Shown here: one piece after another, positions 36,355 through 45,327 of the stretch
Position numbering within the stretch: position 1 is the stretch's first letter
Layout of the letters: the number at the start of each line of letters is the position of its first letter
Origin: CBDCVD01 sp965224015
GTDB lineage: Bacteria > Pseudomonadota > Alphaproteobacteria > Rhizobiales > CBDCVD01
NCBI GenBank assembly: GCA_965224015.1
Contig: OZ245032.1
Coordinates: 682,001 to 746,000 of the forward strand
DNA: 64,000 nt
Direction of reading: 5' to 3'
The notes under the pieces: generated by a model
The model's input: only the letters and a program-made list of their open reading frames with translations
Told to the model about the DNA's origin: nothing
Database searches by the model: none
Made by a program: the position numbers and the translations under genes

Positions 36355-37698
36355 TCAATCCTCCAATAATGTCATAACCTCATCTTTTACCTGATTATCT
36401 CTCACATAAACGCGAAAAAGCGATTTCTGTTCCAGCGCTTTAACGATCTTCGATCTTGTAGATAGATCATAGGGGGTCTTCTCATCCCGGTCGAATATGT
36501 AGATATTCTTTGGTGCTTCACTGGAGCCGTATTGATGGCTGCGGTAACTCTCTCTTTGCGACTCTTTGGTTAAGATATCGTTTGGTTTAAATCGCGAGCT
36601 CTCCTGTGCTTCGTCCAACCGGATCCGAAAGCGCTCAGCTTTCATTTCGTCGCCCCCGTAATGCGCCATAATATCAATAGCTTTATAGAGCTTTCTGTCG
36701 AGAATCCGAGCGGCAAGCTCACTTATGCCTTTATCTTTAGCGTCGCGCATCTGTGCCAGACCGACCCAAATGACACAATCATCTAACTGCAAGTACATTT
36801 CGGTGCTCGGCGTCTTCAAGAATGAAACGATGGGATCACGTTTATCAAGGCCGGTCTTATCGACACACCCATTTCCTACTAAACGTCCCAATTGCTGAAT
36901 TAGTGCCGAAAACATCGCCTCTGCAGCACAAGTCGTTTTATGAAAATACACGGTAAAATACATGTGAAACAAGCCCAGGACATAATCTTCTGCCGCCTCA
37001 AAGGCCTTGGAGCCCAAAACAAGTGTCTGAATTTCCTTAAGGCGTCCAGCATCAACCGCGGCTGGCACTGCGCCGACTTTTAAATTCGCGTATATCCACG
37101 AATAATCAAAGCCCCCGTGGCGCACGCCGGTCATGAGGCGGTCACGGCGTATGTAGTCCAGCCTGTCTGCGTCGAATTGGCTGGAAACGATTGCGGCATA
37201 GATATCCTCGGGCGTCTCATCTCGTATAACTTTGACCACCTCCTCACAAAAGTCCTCGCCGCCAGCCTTGGAAAGGGCATCGCTTATTTCCGGACTTCGT
37301 GTAACGGTTTCCACCGTCCAGACCTCATGGTGCGAAGCTCCCATTTTCAGATTCTCTATTGCCTCTTCGAAAGCGTGGCTGAACGGACCGTGTCCGATGT
37401 CGTGAACCAGAGCAGCGGCAAGTGCGATACGTTCTCTTTCCTCATTGACCTCGCCAGTCTCTCTTCGGACGACCTCGATCAATTGCCGTGCGGTGTGAAA
37501 CACTCCCAGACTGTGCGCAAAGCGCGAATGTGTCGCCCCTGGAAACGTCAGTTCGGAAAAGCCAAGCTGCTTGATACGGCGCAAACGCTGGAATTCTCTC
37601 GTATTGACTAACCTCCACAGGCCCTGCTCGAATTCATCTTTGGAGAACGCAATCAGGTCGTGCAACGGATCCCGTATACGCTGAGGCTTGGCTGTCAT
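36355..37698 (-). CDS. HD-domain dNTP triphosphohydrolase-like protein (YwfO/SAMHD1-type)
   Basis: 447 residues. The metal-binding HD residues are visible: His62 (RFAHSLGV), His99-Asp100 (LVHDIGHGPFSH) and a downstream Asp in FDADRLDYIRRD (residues 175-186). The start IRDPLHDLIAFS with TREFQRLRRIKQLG is the signature of the YwfO/SAMHD1-like branch, which hydrolyses dNTPs to nucleoside and triphosphate, and not of Dgt proper. The location should be cytosolic. It is the first gene of a two-gene unit with the YwgA-like gene. HD dNTPases can restrict phage by draining dNTPs; that role is inference here. No transmembrane or secretion signals are seen. Confidence 0.8.
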   Translation of the reverse strand: MTAKPQRIRDPLHDLIAFSKDEFEQGLWRLVNTREFQRLRRIKQLGFSELTFPGATHSRFAHSLGVFHTARQLIEVVRRETGEVNEERERIALAAALVHDIGHGPFSHAFEEAIENLKMGASHHEVWTVETVTRSPEISDALSKAGGEDFCEEVVKVIRDETPEDIYAAIVSSQFDADRLDYIRRDRLMTGVRHGGFDYSWIYANLKVGAVPAAVDAGRLKEIQTLVLGSKAFEAAEDYVLGLFHMYFTVYFHKTTCAAEAMFSALIQQLGRLVGNGCVDKTGLDKRDPIVSFLKTPSTEMYLQLDDCVIWVGLAQMRDAKDKGISELAARILDRKLYKAIDIMAHYGGDEMKAERFRIRLDEAQESSRFKPNDILTKESQRESYRSHQYGSSEAPKNIYIFDRDEKTPYDLSTRSKIVKALEQKSLFRVYVRDNQVKDEVMTLLED

Positions 37699-37789
37699 CG
37701 GGTACTCGTGTCCTCTCCCTGCGAATCAGGTTAATGACCTTGGTTAAGCTACCACAAGAAGCCGTTGAGAATACAGATTAGCGATGGGG

Positions 37790-40180
37790 TCAACTTGGCT
37801 TGGCCTTACCCTTTTTGGTGCGTGTGCCGGGGCGCCCGCCCTGGGAGCGACCGCGCACCGGTTTACCAGCGCGCGCTTTTTTACCGCGCCAGTTGCGCGG
37901 CTCATTACCTGCCATACCCGCCATGCCTGCCTTAGTGGCCTGAGGTCTGGCTTCGGTTTCATAAAACCTGGCAAGGGGATCGTTTGCCACCGCCAGTTCG
38001 GTTTCGCGCAGGCGTTTGATCTCGTCACGCAGGCGCGCGGCTTCTTCGAATTCCAGGTTTTCCGCGGCCGCCAGCATGCGTTTTTGCATATCCGCGATCA
38101 CCGCCTCCATATTATGGCCGATAGTCGCCTGCTCTTTCTCACCAAAGCCCTCCAGGCCGCTGTCGACACGGACATGGTCTCCCTCGTAGACGGAATCCAG
38201 AATATCCCCGATGGCCTTTTTGATACTCTCCGGAGTAATGCCATTTGCCTTATTGAAGGCCAGTTGCTTTTCACGCCGGCGATTGGTTTCGTCCATGGCG
38301 CGCTGCATGGAACCGGTGACTTTGTCGGCATATAAAAGAGCGCGGGCGTCTACATTACGCGCTGCACGACCGATGGTCTGCACCAGGGAGGTTTCCGAGC
38401 GCAAGAACCCCTCCTTGTCCGCATCCAGAATGGCTACCAAAGCGCATTCCGGGATATCCAGCCCCTCGCGCAGCAAGTTGATACCAACCAGCACATCAAA
38501 GGCTCCCAGACGCAAGTCACGAATGATTTCGATGCGCTCCAGCGTGTCGATATCGGAATGCATATAGCGCACCCGCACCCCTTGTTCGTGAAGGTATTCG
38601 GTCAGATCCTCAGCCATACGCTTGGTGAGAACGGTCACCAGCGCGCGATATCCCCGGGCCGCAACCGCATTGATTTCTCCAAGAAGGTCGTCCACCTGTG
38701 TCGTGGCGGGGCGCACCTCGACGGGGGGATCGGTCAGTCCGGTGGGACGGATGACCTGTTCGGCAAACGCGCCACGGGTTTGCTCCAGTTCCCAACCCCC
38801 GGGGGTTGCCGATACAAACACGGTTTGCGGACGCATGGCATTCCATTCGGCAAAACGCAAAGGACGGTTATCCATGCACGAAGGCAAACGAAAGCCATAT
38901 TCCGCCAACGTGGCTTTGCGGCGAAAGTCGCCACGAAACATGCCGTTCAACTGCCCGACGGTCACATGACTTTCGTCAACAAAAACAAGGGCTTCATCGG
39001 GCAGATACTCGAACAGTGTCGGGGGTGGCTCGCCTGGCTTTCGCCCTGTCAGATAGCGCGAATAATTTTCAATGCCGGCGCATGAACCGGTCGCTGCCAA
39101 CATCTCCAAATCAAACAAAGTACGCTGCTCAAGCCGCTGCGCCTCCAGCAAACGATTGGCATTGTTCAGCTCTGCCAACCGGCTTGTCAATTCGGTCTTG
39201 ATGCCCTTTATGGCCTGTGCAAGGGTCGGACGCGGCGTCACGTAATGAGAATTAGCGTAAACCTTAATGCGTTCCTTGCCCTCGGCTTTCTCCCCCGTCA
39301 AGGGATCGAACTCGTCAATAGCTTCGATCTCGTCGCCAAAAAGTGACAGGCGCCAGGCGCGATCTTCGTAGTGAGCAGGAAAAAGTTCGATCGTGTCGCC
39401 GCGCACGCGAAAAGTCCCGCGAACGAAATTCACGTCGGTACGCTTGTATTGCAGGGCCACAAAATCGGCAAGCAGTTGACGCTGATCAAAGCGTTGCCCC
39501 ACCTCGATGGTAAAGGCCATGCGGGTGTAGGTCTCTACGGAGCCGATGCCATAGATGCACGAGACTGACGCGACGATAACCACATCGTCACGCTCAAGTA
39601 CAGCGCGGGTGGCGGCGTGACGCATGCGGTCTATCTGCTCGTTAATGGAGCTTTCCTTTTCAATATGGGTATCGGAGCGCGGCACATAGGCCTCCGGCTG
39701 ATAGTAGTCATAATAGGAGACGAAATACTCCACAGCATTATTGGGAAAGAAGCTTTTAAACTCTCCATAGAGCTGCGCCGCCAATGTCTTGTTGGGAGCC
39801 AGAATAAGCGCGGGACGCTGGGTTTGCTCTATGACTTTGGCCATGGTGAAGGTCTTGCCCGAGCCGGTAACCCCAAGTAAAACCTGCTCACTTTCGCCAT
39901 TGTTCACGCCTGCACAAAGCTCAGCGATCGCTTGCGGCTGATCGCCACTGGGAACAAAGTCCGTAACCATCTGGAGGCGTTTACCCCCTTCCAACTTTTC
40001 TGGTCGCTCGGGCCGATGAGGGGTCCACACGGGTCCGGAAAACACGGGACGACCGTCATCAAGAAGCTTCTTTAAGGCCTCCATGGATGCCTGAATGCCC
40101 GGTGACTGCGGTCCCTCAAAAGCCGCCTGCCTCATGTCAGAAAGCCCCGGTTGCACCGTCTTTTCCGTTTTGCGCGCCAT
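37790..40180 (-). CDS. uvrB: Excinuclease ABC subunit B
   Basis: UvrB, the damage-verifying helicase-like subunit of nucleotide excision repair that receives DNA from UvrA and recruits UvrC. At 796 residues it is longer than the usual 670 or so, because of an N-terminal extension of about 70 residues and a basic tail (GKKARAGKPVRGRSQGG). It has Walker A GVTGSGKT (103-110), the beta-hairpin segment SYYDYYQPEAYVP, the Walker B/DEAD-type motif VFVDESH, the helicase motif VQTIGRAARN and a C-terminal UVR domain (LEFEEAARLRDEIKRL) that contacts UvrC. Such extensions are common in alphaproteobacterial UvrB. It is transcribed alone. The gap of 91 bases to the HD gene makes co-transcription uncertain. 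Confidence 0.97.
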   Translation of the reverse strand: MARKTEKTVQPGLSDMRQAAFEGPQSPGIQASMEALKKLLDDGRPVFSGPVWTPHRPERPEKLEGGKRLQMVTDFVPSGDQPQAIAELCAGVNNGESEQVLLGVTGSGKTFTMAKVIEQTQRPALILAPNKTLAAQLYGEFKSFFPNNAVEYFVSYYDYYQPEAYVPRSDTHIEKESSINEQIDRMRHAATRAVLERDDVVIVASVSCIYGIGSVETYTRMAFTIEVGQRFDQRQLLADFVALQYKRTDVNFVRGTFRVRGDTIELFPAHYEDRAWRLSLFGDEIEAIDEFDPLTGEKAEGKERIKVYANSHYVTPRPTLAQAIKGIKTELTSRLAELNNANRLLEAQRLEQRTLFDLEMLAATGSCAGIENYSRYLTGRKPGEPPPTLFEYLPDEALVFVDESHVTVGQLNGMFRGDFRRKATLAEYGFRLPSCMDNRPLRFAEWNAMRPQTVFVSATPGGWELEQTRGAFAEQVIRPTGLTDPPVEVRPATTQVDDLLGEINAVAARGYRALVTVLTKRMAEDLTEYLHEQGVRVRYMHSDIDTLERIEIIRDLRLGAFDVLVGINLLREGLDIPECALVAILDADKEGFLRSETSLVQTIGRAARNVDARALLYADKVTGSMQRAMDETNRRREKQLAFNKANGITPESIKKAIGDILDSVYEGDHVRVDSGLEGFGEKEQATIGHNMEAVIADMQKRMLAAAENLEFEEAARLRDEIKRLRETELAVANDPLARFYETEARPQATKAGMAGMAGNEPRNWRGKKARAGKPVRGRSQGGRPGTRTKKGKAKPS

Positions 40181-40354
40181 AAGTGGCTTCTATCCTCCCC
40201 ATCCCCGCGTTGATTACCACAAACGTAGTTTGCAACAGCACGGCTTTATCCGTGTTTCGCCAAGCAGCCCGAATGCACCCCATGACTTTGCCACAAATAT
40301 GCATAAAATCATATCGAACAATGGCGTAATTGAACATGTGAACATGAATTACAG

Positions 40355-40391
40355 CTATAGCAAAATGGGTACAACTAAACGTATGCTGATC
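40355..40391. repeat. Dispersed repeat fragment (CTATAGC...GCTGATC)
   Basis: The 37 bases begin CTATAGCAAAATGGGTAC and end CTAAACGTATGCTGATC. They are the reverse complement of the left half of the composite repeat at 50419-50455. The fragment ends two bases before the ribosome-binding site of the SH3-domain gene, so it lies in that gene's 5' untranslated or promoter region. Confidence 0.7.
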
Positions 40392-40408
40392 TAAGGAAAG
40401 TGATTACC

Positions 40409-40765
40409 ATGCCCAGGAAAAAAATCCTGACTTTTATTGCCAGCACGGCGGCGCTTTTCGCAAGCCCTTTGCTTACCGCAGTTGCTGCCGATGCCGATGG
40501 ACCGGATACGTTGCGGGTTTATGGAGTTGCGCCTGATGACCATTTGAACCTGCGCAACGGGCCTTCAATAAAGTTTAGAGTTGCCGCGAAAATTCCTTAT
40601 GATGCGCAAGGATTGACGAATCTTGGTTGCTATCCACAGTATAGCTACGCTGAAAGGCGACGCTTAAATGCGGCTGAAGAGCGGCTGGTGGAGCAAATGA
40701 GTTGGTGCAAAATACGCTACAAGGACGTATCAGGCTGGGCGCATGCGCGGTTTTTGGGCGAGTAG
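40409..40765 (+). CDS. Exported SH3-domain protein
   Basis: 118 residues from the ATG at 40409; a GTG at 40400 is possible but sits too close to the AAGGAAA box. A clear signal peptide (KKILTFIASTAALFASPLLT, cleavage near AVAADA) is followed by a bacterial SH3 domain: LRVYGVAPDDHLNLRNGPSI, then RVAAKIPYDAQGL and a closing GWAHARFLGE. Two cysteines (GCYPQ and SWCKI) may form a disulfide in the periplasm. Bacterial SH3 domains often bind peptidoglycan peptides, but the ligand here is unknown. The gene stands alone, divergent from uvrB, with a dispersed repeat in its leader. Confidence 0.8.
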   Translation: MPRKKILTFIASTAALFASPLLTAVAADADGPDTLRVYGVAPDDHLNLRNGPSIKFRVAAKIPYDAQGLTNLGCYPQYSYAERRRLNAAEERLVEQMSWCKIRYKDVSGWAHARFLGE

Positions 40766-41064
40766 AGGGAATGCGAGACTATGCGGCGACGCCCGCATGG
40801 GCATTTGTACGCAAACCTGTATAAGCTCTACAAATAAGGGTGCACAGCGCATTATTTTATATTAACATGCGACAATCTGGCCACTTTGGGAACGCCTGTT
40901 GATGACCTGGCCCTCTCCCCGTCGTGGGTCACACCCAGGGTACCATTTCATGGTAATTGGGTCCTTAAAGCGATAAAGGGGAGCGGGTAGGTAGATGCCC
41001 GTTAATAGAGCGACCCACTTACAAGGGACAAGGGGAACAAAGGGGAACAAGCGAGAGGGATGAT
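40766..41064. other. Intergenic stretch with a 34-bp dispersed repeat
   Basis: No gene is seen. 40977-41010 (AGGGGAGCGGGTAG, then GATGCCCGTTAATAGAG) recurs with two mismatches at 56427-56460. The sequence before it contains short palindromic segments (TACCATTTCATGGTA at about 40941-40955). AGCGAGAGGGATGAT just before 41065 supplies the ribosome-binding site of the next gene. Confidence 0.5.
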
Positions 41065-41523
41065 ATGTTTGAATTCAAGGTTAATGGCTCCGACAAGGCC
41101 GTCGATGTCGATGCGGACACGCCGTTGCTGTGGGTTTTGCGTGATGAATTGAAAATGACCGGTACAAAGTTCGGATGCGGGGTTGCCTCGTGTGGCGCAT
41201 GTACGGTCTATGTTGATGGGGAGCCGGTGCGTGCCTGCCAAACGGCGGTGGAAGACGTTGCGGGGGCATCGGTCACCACCATCGAAGGCCTCGAAACCCC
41301 TGCCGCTGAAGCGATCCGTGCGGCATGGGTGGAACTGAATGTACCCCAATGCGGATATTGCCAGTCCGGACAGATCATGTCGGCCAGCCACTTGCTGGCA
41401 AGCAATCGCAAGCCGAGCGATGCGGATATTGATGACGCGATGGAGGGCAATCTTTGCCGTTGTGCAACATATGCGCGGATTCGCAAGGCCATCCACCGCG
41501 CCGCAGATTTGATGGAGGGTTAG
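41065..41523 (+). CDS. Molybdenum hydroxylase, [2Fe-2S] subunit (isoquinoline oxidoreductase alpha-type)
   Basis: 152 residues carrying two [2Fe-2S] clusters. The N-terminal plant-ferredoxin-type site is Cys38, Cys43, Cys46 and Cys58 (FGCGVASCGAC). The C-terminal four-helix site is Cys96, Cys99, Cys131 and Cys133 (CGYCQSG and CRC). It passes electrons from the molybdenum subunit to an acceptor. It lacks its own export signal, and in this family it is carried out folded together with the Tat-signal subunit encoded next. Its stop codon is immediately followed by the start of the large subunit. IorA-type proteins are the closest match; the actual substrate cannot be read from sequence. Confidence 0.9.
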   Translation: MFEFKVNGSDKAVDVDADTPLLWVLRDELKMTGTKFGCGVASCGACTVYVDGEPVRACQTAVEDVAGASVTTIEGLETPAAEAIRAAWVELNVPQCGYCQSGQIMSASHLLASNRKPSDADIDDAMEGNLCRCATYARIRKAIHRAADLMEG

Positions 41524-43713
41524 ATGTATTACAATCTTGATAAAATCCTCACCTCGGCGAGACCGAGCCGCCGCAATTTCATGAAGCTTTCCACCGGGGC
41601 CGCAGGAGGCCTGCTGATCGGCGCAGCGCTTCCACGCGCCCTGTCGCGCGCCGAAGCCGCGGTGTCAGCGGAATCCATGGTCACACCCTTTGTGCATATC
41701 ACCCCGGACAATGTGGTTACCGTCATTGCCAAACATCTCGATAAGGGGCAAGGGTCTGCCACAGGCCTTGCGACCCTTGTTGCCGAGGAACTGGACGCCT
41801 CCATCGCGCAAACGGCGGTGGATTTTGCCCCGGCTGACGCGGAAGTCTATAAGAACTTTCTGTTTGGTGTGCAGGGCACCGGCGGCTCTACCGCCATGGC
41901 TAATTCTTTTGAGCAATACAGGAAAGCGGGCGCGACCGCACGTGCCATGGTTGCTGCTGCTGCGGCCGCGGCCTGGAATGTGCCAATAGGAGAAATCACC
42001 ATTAGCGATGGTCTGGTGTCTCACGCCGGCGGCAAATCGGCAACCCTTGGCGAGTTGGCCTCGCTTGCCGCCAAGCAGGACACCCCAACTGACGTCACCT
42101 TAAAACAGCCGCACCAATGGCGCTACATCGGTAAAGAATTTCCTCGTGTTGAACTGGCACAGAAAACCACAGGTTCGGTTGGCCTTTATGGGATGGACGT
42201 GCAGTTGGACGACATGCTGGTTGCCGTCACGGCGCGCAGCCCCAGGTTTGGCGGTACGGTGAAAAGTGTTAACACCGAGGCCGCAAAGGCGGTGCGCGGG
42301 GTCGTTGATGTGATCCAGATTCCGCAAGGGGTTACCGTCCTTGCCACCGCCACATGGCCTGCCATTAAAGGTCGCGAAGCGCTTGAGATTGAATGGGATT
42401 TTTCCAAGGCGGAGAACCGTTCCAGTGCGCAAATGATCAGCGAATACCGTGAACTTCTTGATCGTCCAGGCAACAGCGCCATCGCCAAAGGCAATGTAGA
42501 CGAGGCCTTGCAACAAGCGACTAAGGTTGTTGAGGCGGATTATGTGTTTCCCTATCTCGCCCACACTCCCATGGAGCCCATTGACGTTACGATAAAATTC
42601 GATGGTCAAACGGCCGAATTCTGGCATGGCTCCCAGGTGCAGACCCTGGATCAGAATGTTGCGGCGCAAGTGCTCGGCATTCCTCCGGCACAGGTTAAGA
42701 TCAACACCCTGTGGGCGGGAGGCTCGTTCGGACGGCGAGCGATCTATGACGCTCATTACGTGGCGGAAGCCGCCATGATCGCCAAAACCTGGGGCAAGCC
42801 GCAGCCGATCAAGCTTGTCTATACCAGAGAAGATGACGTGAAAGGCGGTTATTACCGCCCCTTGCACGTTCATCGGGTGCGCGCTGGCGTAGACGCCAAT
42901 GGCCGCATCCTCGGCTGGCAGCACCGGGTTGTCGGCCAGAGCATGGTCAGGGGGACCGTGTTTGAGCCTTTGTTCATGCACAATGGGGTTGATAGCTCGT
43001 CGATCGAAGGGATAGACGATATGACCTATAACGTGGGCACCCTAAGTCTGGACGCCCATCACCCCGACAACGGTGTGCCGACCCTGTGGTGGCGCTCTGT
43101 TGGCCACACCCATACTGCTTACGTCGTGGAGACAATGATCGATGAGTTGGCCACGGTCGCGGGACGCGATCCTGTTGCCTATCGGTTGGCGCTTTTGGCT
43201 GATGATCCGCGTAAGGCGGCCGTCTTAAAACTTGCCGCTGAAAAGGCGGGATGGGATACACCGGCCCCCGCAGGGCGCACACGCGGGGTTGCGGTTCACA
43301 AGAGTTTTAATTCCTACGTTGCCGAGGTGGTGGAAATCTCCATGAACGACGATGACACGGTCAAGGTCGAGAAGGTCACCTGCGCGGTAGATTGCGGTGT
43401 GGCAATCAATCCGGACATTATCCGGGCCCAGGTTCAGGGCGCGGTGGGCTACGGATTGTCGGCAATTTTGCGCGAAGAGCTGAACCTGAATGAGGGCGAA
43501 GTAGAGCAATCCAATTTCTACGACTACATGCCCCTGCGCATCACGGACATGCCTGAGGTCGATGTGCATATAATCGCCTCAAGCGAAGCGCCCACGGGCA
43601 TTGGTGAACCGGGAACGCCGCCTATTGGTCCCGCCCTTGCCAACGCTATTGCCAGTGCCACAGGCAAGCGGGTGCGCGAACTGCCCATGTCAAAGCACGG
43701 TTTGGCGTCATAG
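41524..43713 (+). CDS. Molybdenum hydroxylase, large molybdopterin subunit, Tat-exported (IorB-type)
   Basis: 729 residues. The N-terminus holds a twin-arginine signal (SRRNFMK, residues 15-21, followed by a hydrophobic stretch up to RAEAAVSAE). The molybdopterin-cytosine-dinucleotide fold is recognisable by GVQGTGGSTAM, AHTPMEPIDV, GGSFGRRAIYD and the C-terminal GIGEPGTPPIGPAL with the catalytic base Glu695. Such enzymes hydroxylate aldehydes or N-heterocycles in the periplasm and feed electrons to cytochromes, not NAD, which fits the absence of an FAD subunit. It forms an operon with the [2Fe-2S] gene. The TAG stop (43711-43713) overlaps the first base of a MITE terminus. The substrate is unknown. 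Confidence 0.9.
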   Translation: MYYNLDKILTSARPSRRNFMKLSTGAAGGLLIGAALPRALSRAEAAVSAESMVTPFVHITPDNVVTVIAKHLDKGQGSATGLATLVAEELDASIAQTAVDFAPADAEVYKNFLFGVQGTGGSTAMANSFEQYRKAGATARAMVAAAAAAAWNVPIGEITISDGLVSHAGGKSATLGELASLAAKQDTPTDVTLKQPHQWRYIGKEFPRVELAQKTTGSVGLYGMDVQLDDMLVAVTARSPRFGGTVKSVNTEAAKAVRGVVDVIQIPQGVTVLATATWPAIKGREALEIEWDFSKAENRSSAQMISEYRELLDRPGNSAIAKGNVDEALQQATKVVEADYVFPYLAHTPMEPIDVTIKFDGQTAEFWHGSQVQTLDQNVAAQVLGIPPAQVKINTLWAGGSFGRRAIYDAHYVAEAAMIAKTWGKPQPIKLVYTREDDVKGGYYRPLHVHRVRAGVDANGRILGWQHRVVGQSMVRGTVFEPLFMHNGVDSSSIEGIDDMTYNVGTLSLDAHHPDNGVPTLWWRSVGHTHTAYVVETMIDELATVAGRDPVAYRLALLADDPRKAAVLKLAAEKAGWDTPAPAGRTRGVAVHKSFNSYVAEVVEISMNDDDTVKVEKVTCAVDCGVAINPDIIRAQVQGAVGYGLSAILREELNLNEGEVEQSNFYDYMPLRITDMPEVDVHIIASSEAPTGIGEPGTPPIGPALANAIASATGKRVRELPMSKHGLAS

Positions 43714-43724
43714 AGCGTGTCAGG
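43713..43724. repeat. Solo MITE terminus shared by two convergent stop codons
   Basis: GAGCGTGTCAGG after TA (43711-43712). The plus-strand gene ends in the TAG formed at the junction. The minus-strand gene ends in the TGA read from CCTGACACG. Only six bases separate the two stops. Confidence 0.6.
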
Positions 43725-44925
43725 GCGCTGGCGTTAGGCGCAAAAGCTGCCCGTCGGGCGCATCAGTGAGGAGCCACAGGGCGCCCTGTGGTCCCATACG
43801 TATGTCACGGATGCGCTCATCCAGTTCTTTAAAACAGGACTCTTCGCTAACCACCGCATCACCTCTCAAGGTAAGGCGTCGGACCTGGCGATATTTGAGG
43901 GCCCCGGCAAAAAGACTGCCCCTCCACTTGGGAAACAGTTTTCCGGTGTAAAATGCCAGGCCGGACGGTGCGATAGACGGGTCCCAATAATGAATTGGTT
44001 GTTCCAGCCCCGCCTTGTGCGTTCCGACCCCGACGCGAAAGCCCGTGTAGTGGCGGCCGTAACTGATGACCGGCCAACCGTAGTTCTTGCCAGCACGCGC
44101 AATGTTCAGCTCATCGCCACCGCGAGGCCCGTGCGCCAGAGTCCAAAGGGCACCGCTTTGCGGATGTAACGCCGCGCCCTGGGCGTTGCGGTGACCTATG
44201 GACCAGATTTCCGGCAGGGCTTTATCCCCATCTGCAAACGGATTGTCTTCGGGTATTGACCCGTCCGGATTAATCCTGAGCACCGAGCCCGCGTGATCGA
44301 ATGGGTCTTGAGCCCGGCTGGGGTCGCCACGTTCACCATTGGTAATGAACAGTGTGCCGTCGGTGGCAAACACCAGCCGTGAGCCGAAGTGGCGCGTGCC
44401 GCGAGTCTTTTTTGATTGACGATAGATGACCTGGATATTCAGCAGTCTGGCACCAGACGCTTCGATGGTCAGCCGGCCGCGCAATACAGCGGTACCATAG
44501 CCTCCCCTTCCCGGCTCCGCGTAGGATAAGTAAATCCGCTTGTTGTTGCGATAATCGGGGTCGACCGCCACATCAAGTAAGCCCCCCTGCCCGATCTCCT
44601 CGATTTCCGGCAGCCCCATGACCGGAGCCTCCAGCAACACACCATCACGCACCAGCCGCAGACGCCCAGGACGTTCGCTCACCAGCATGACGTCCTCCCG
44701 CACAAACGCAAGACCCCAGGGATGCTCCAAATCCGAGGCCATGGCTTCAACGCGCACATCATGACCGCCACAAGCAAGGACAACAGGTTGGTTAACCCCA
44801 GCCCGTACTGGTTTTTGCCAGGAAAATGCCAACAGAATTCCACTCAATGCAGCGAGGGCGTATCTTGAAGTCTTTCGCACCAGTTCCGTTGGCATCGTCT
44901 CGTTCGCAACCATAAGATAATCCAT
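43720..44925 (-). CDS. PQQ-dependent sugar dehydrogenase (soluble aldose dehydrogenase type)
   Basis: 401 residues with an N-terminal export signal (YALAALSGILLAFSWQKPVR, following a hydrophilic start). The six-bladed beta-propeller of the GSDH family shows LEHPWGLAFV, GGLLDVAVDPDY, RHFGSRLVFATDGTLFITNG, IGHRNAQGAALHP, HGPRGGDELN, YGWPVISYG and FAGALKYRQVRRL. The His and the HGPRGGDE calcium/PQQ region of the active site are present. Related enzymes oxidise aldoses in the periplasm with PQQ. No pqq synthesis genes are in the window. It is convergent with the molybdenum hydroxylase, and its stop is read from a MITE terminus. Confidence 0.9.
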   Translation of the reverse strand: MDYLMVANETMPTELVRKTSRYALAALSGILLAFSWQKPVRAGVNQPVVLACGGHDVRVEAMASDLEHPWGLAFVREDVMLVSERPGRLRLVRDGVLLEAPVMGLPEIEEIGQGGLLDVAVDPDYRNNKRIYLSYAEPGRGGYGTAVLRGRLTIEASGARLLNIQVIYRQSKKTRGTRHFGSRLVFATDGTLFITNGERGDPSRAQDPFDHAGSVLRINPDGSIPEDNPFADGDKALPEIWSIGHRNAQGAALHPQSGALWTLAHGPRGGDELNIARAGKNYGWPVISYGRHYTGFRVGVGTHKAGLEQPIHYWDPSIAPSGLAFYTGKLFPKWRGSLFAGALKYRQVRRLTLRGDAVVSEESCFKELDERIRDIRMGPQGALWLLTDAPDGQLLRLTPAP

Positions 44926-45327
44926 TACAATATCTGCCGCTTCGGGCTATGCTGACTCATCCCCGCACCGCGATCAGGAACGTATGGGCAAAAAGATCAA
45001 AAAGGCGTTTCCGCATGGCATTCTGCATCTCATCAGGCCTTTTATCTCCTTATCTCCAAAGCGCGGGACTTCGTGGGGCTTCGTGGGACTTCATACGACG
45101 CGCAGAGTTCATAGGCGCGAAAAACAGTTATTTTATGATTTACAGCTAGGGCATTGCTTCTTGTCCGCCCTTTGGTGTAGACAGGCACAGACCTGCTGCA
45201 ATGCAACAGGAGAAATGCTGGCAGTTCGTACAACTGGGTCTGCTGCCGCACCTTTCACCCGTTTGACAATCACGCAAACGAACGTATACCAGATCCGGGA
45301 CTATCAACAGGTCGTGACGGGAAATTC
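44926..45327. other. Intergenic stretch, no gene seen
   Basis: About 400 bases between divergent genes (sugar dehydrogenase leftward, YfgM-like rightward). I find no reading frame with family resemblance. A short imperfect repeat (CTTCGTGGGGCTTCGTGGGA at 45069-45088) is visible. Promoters of both neighbours are expected here. Confidence 0.5.

Noticed and set aside
40862..41050. 62-codon minus-strand frame in the 40766-41064 intergenic stretch
   Set aside because: Short and without a domain, and it crosses the dispersed 34-bp repeat; more likely palindromic repeat sequence than a gene.
42100..42981. 293-codon minus-strand open frame opposite the molybdenum hydroxylase
   Set aside because: The plus strand has convincing catalytic motifs throughout; the antisense frame shows no recognisable domain.
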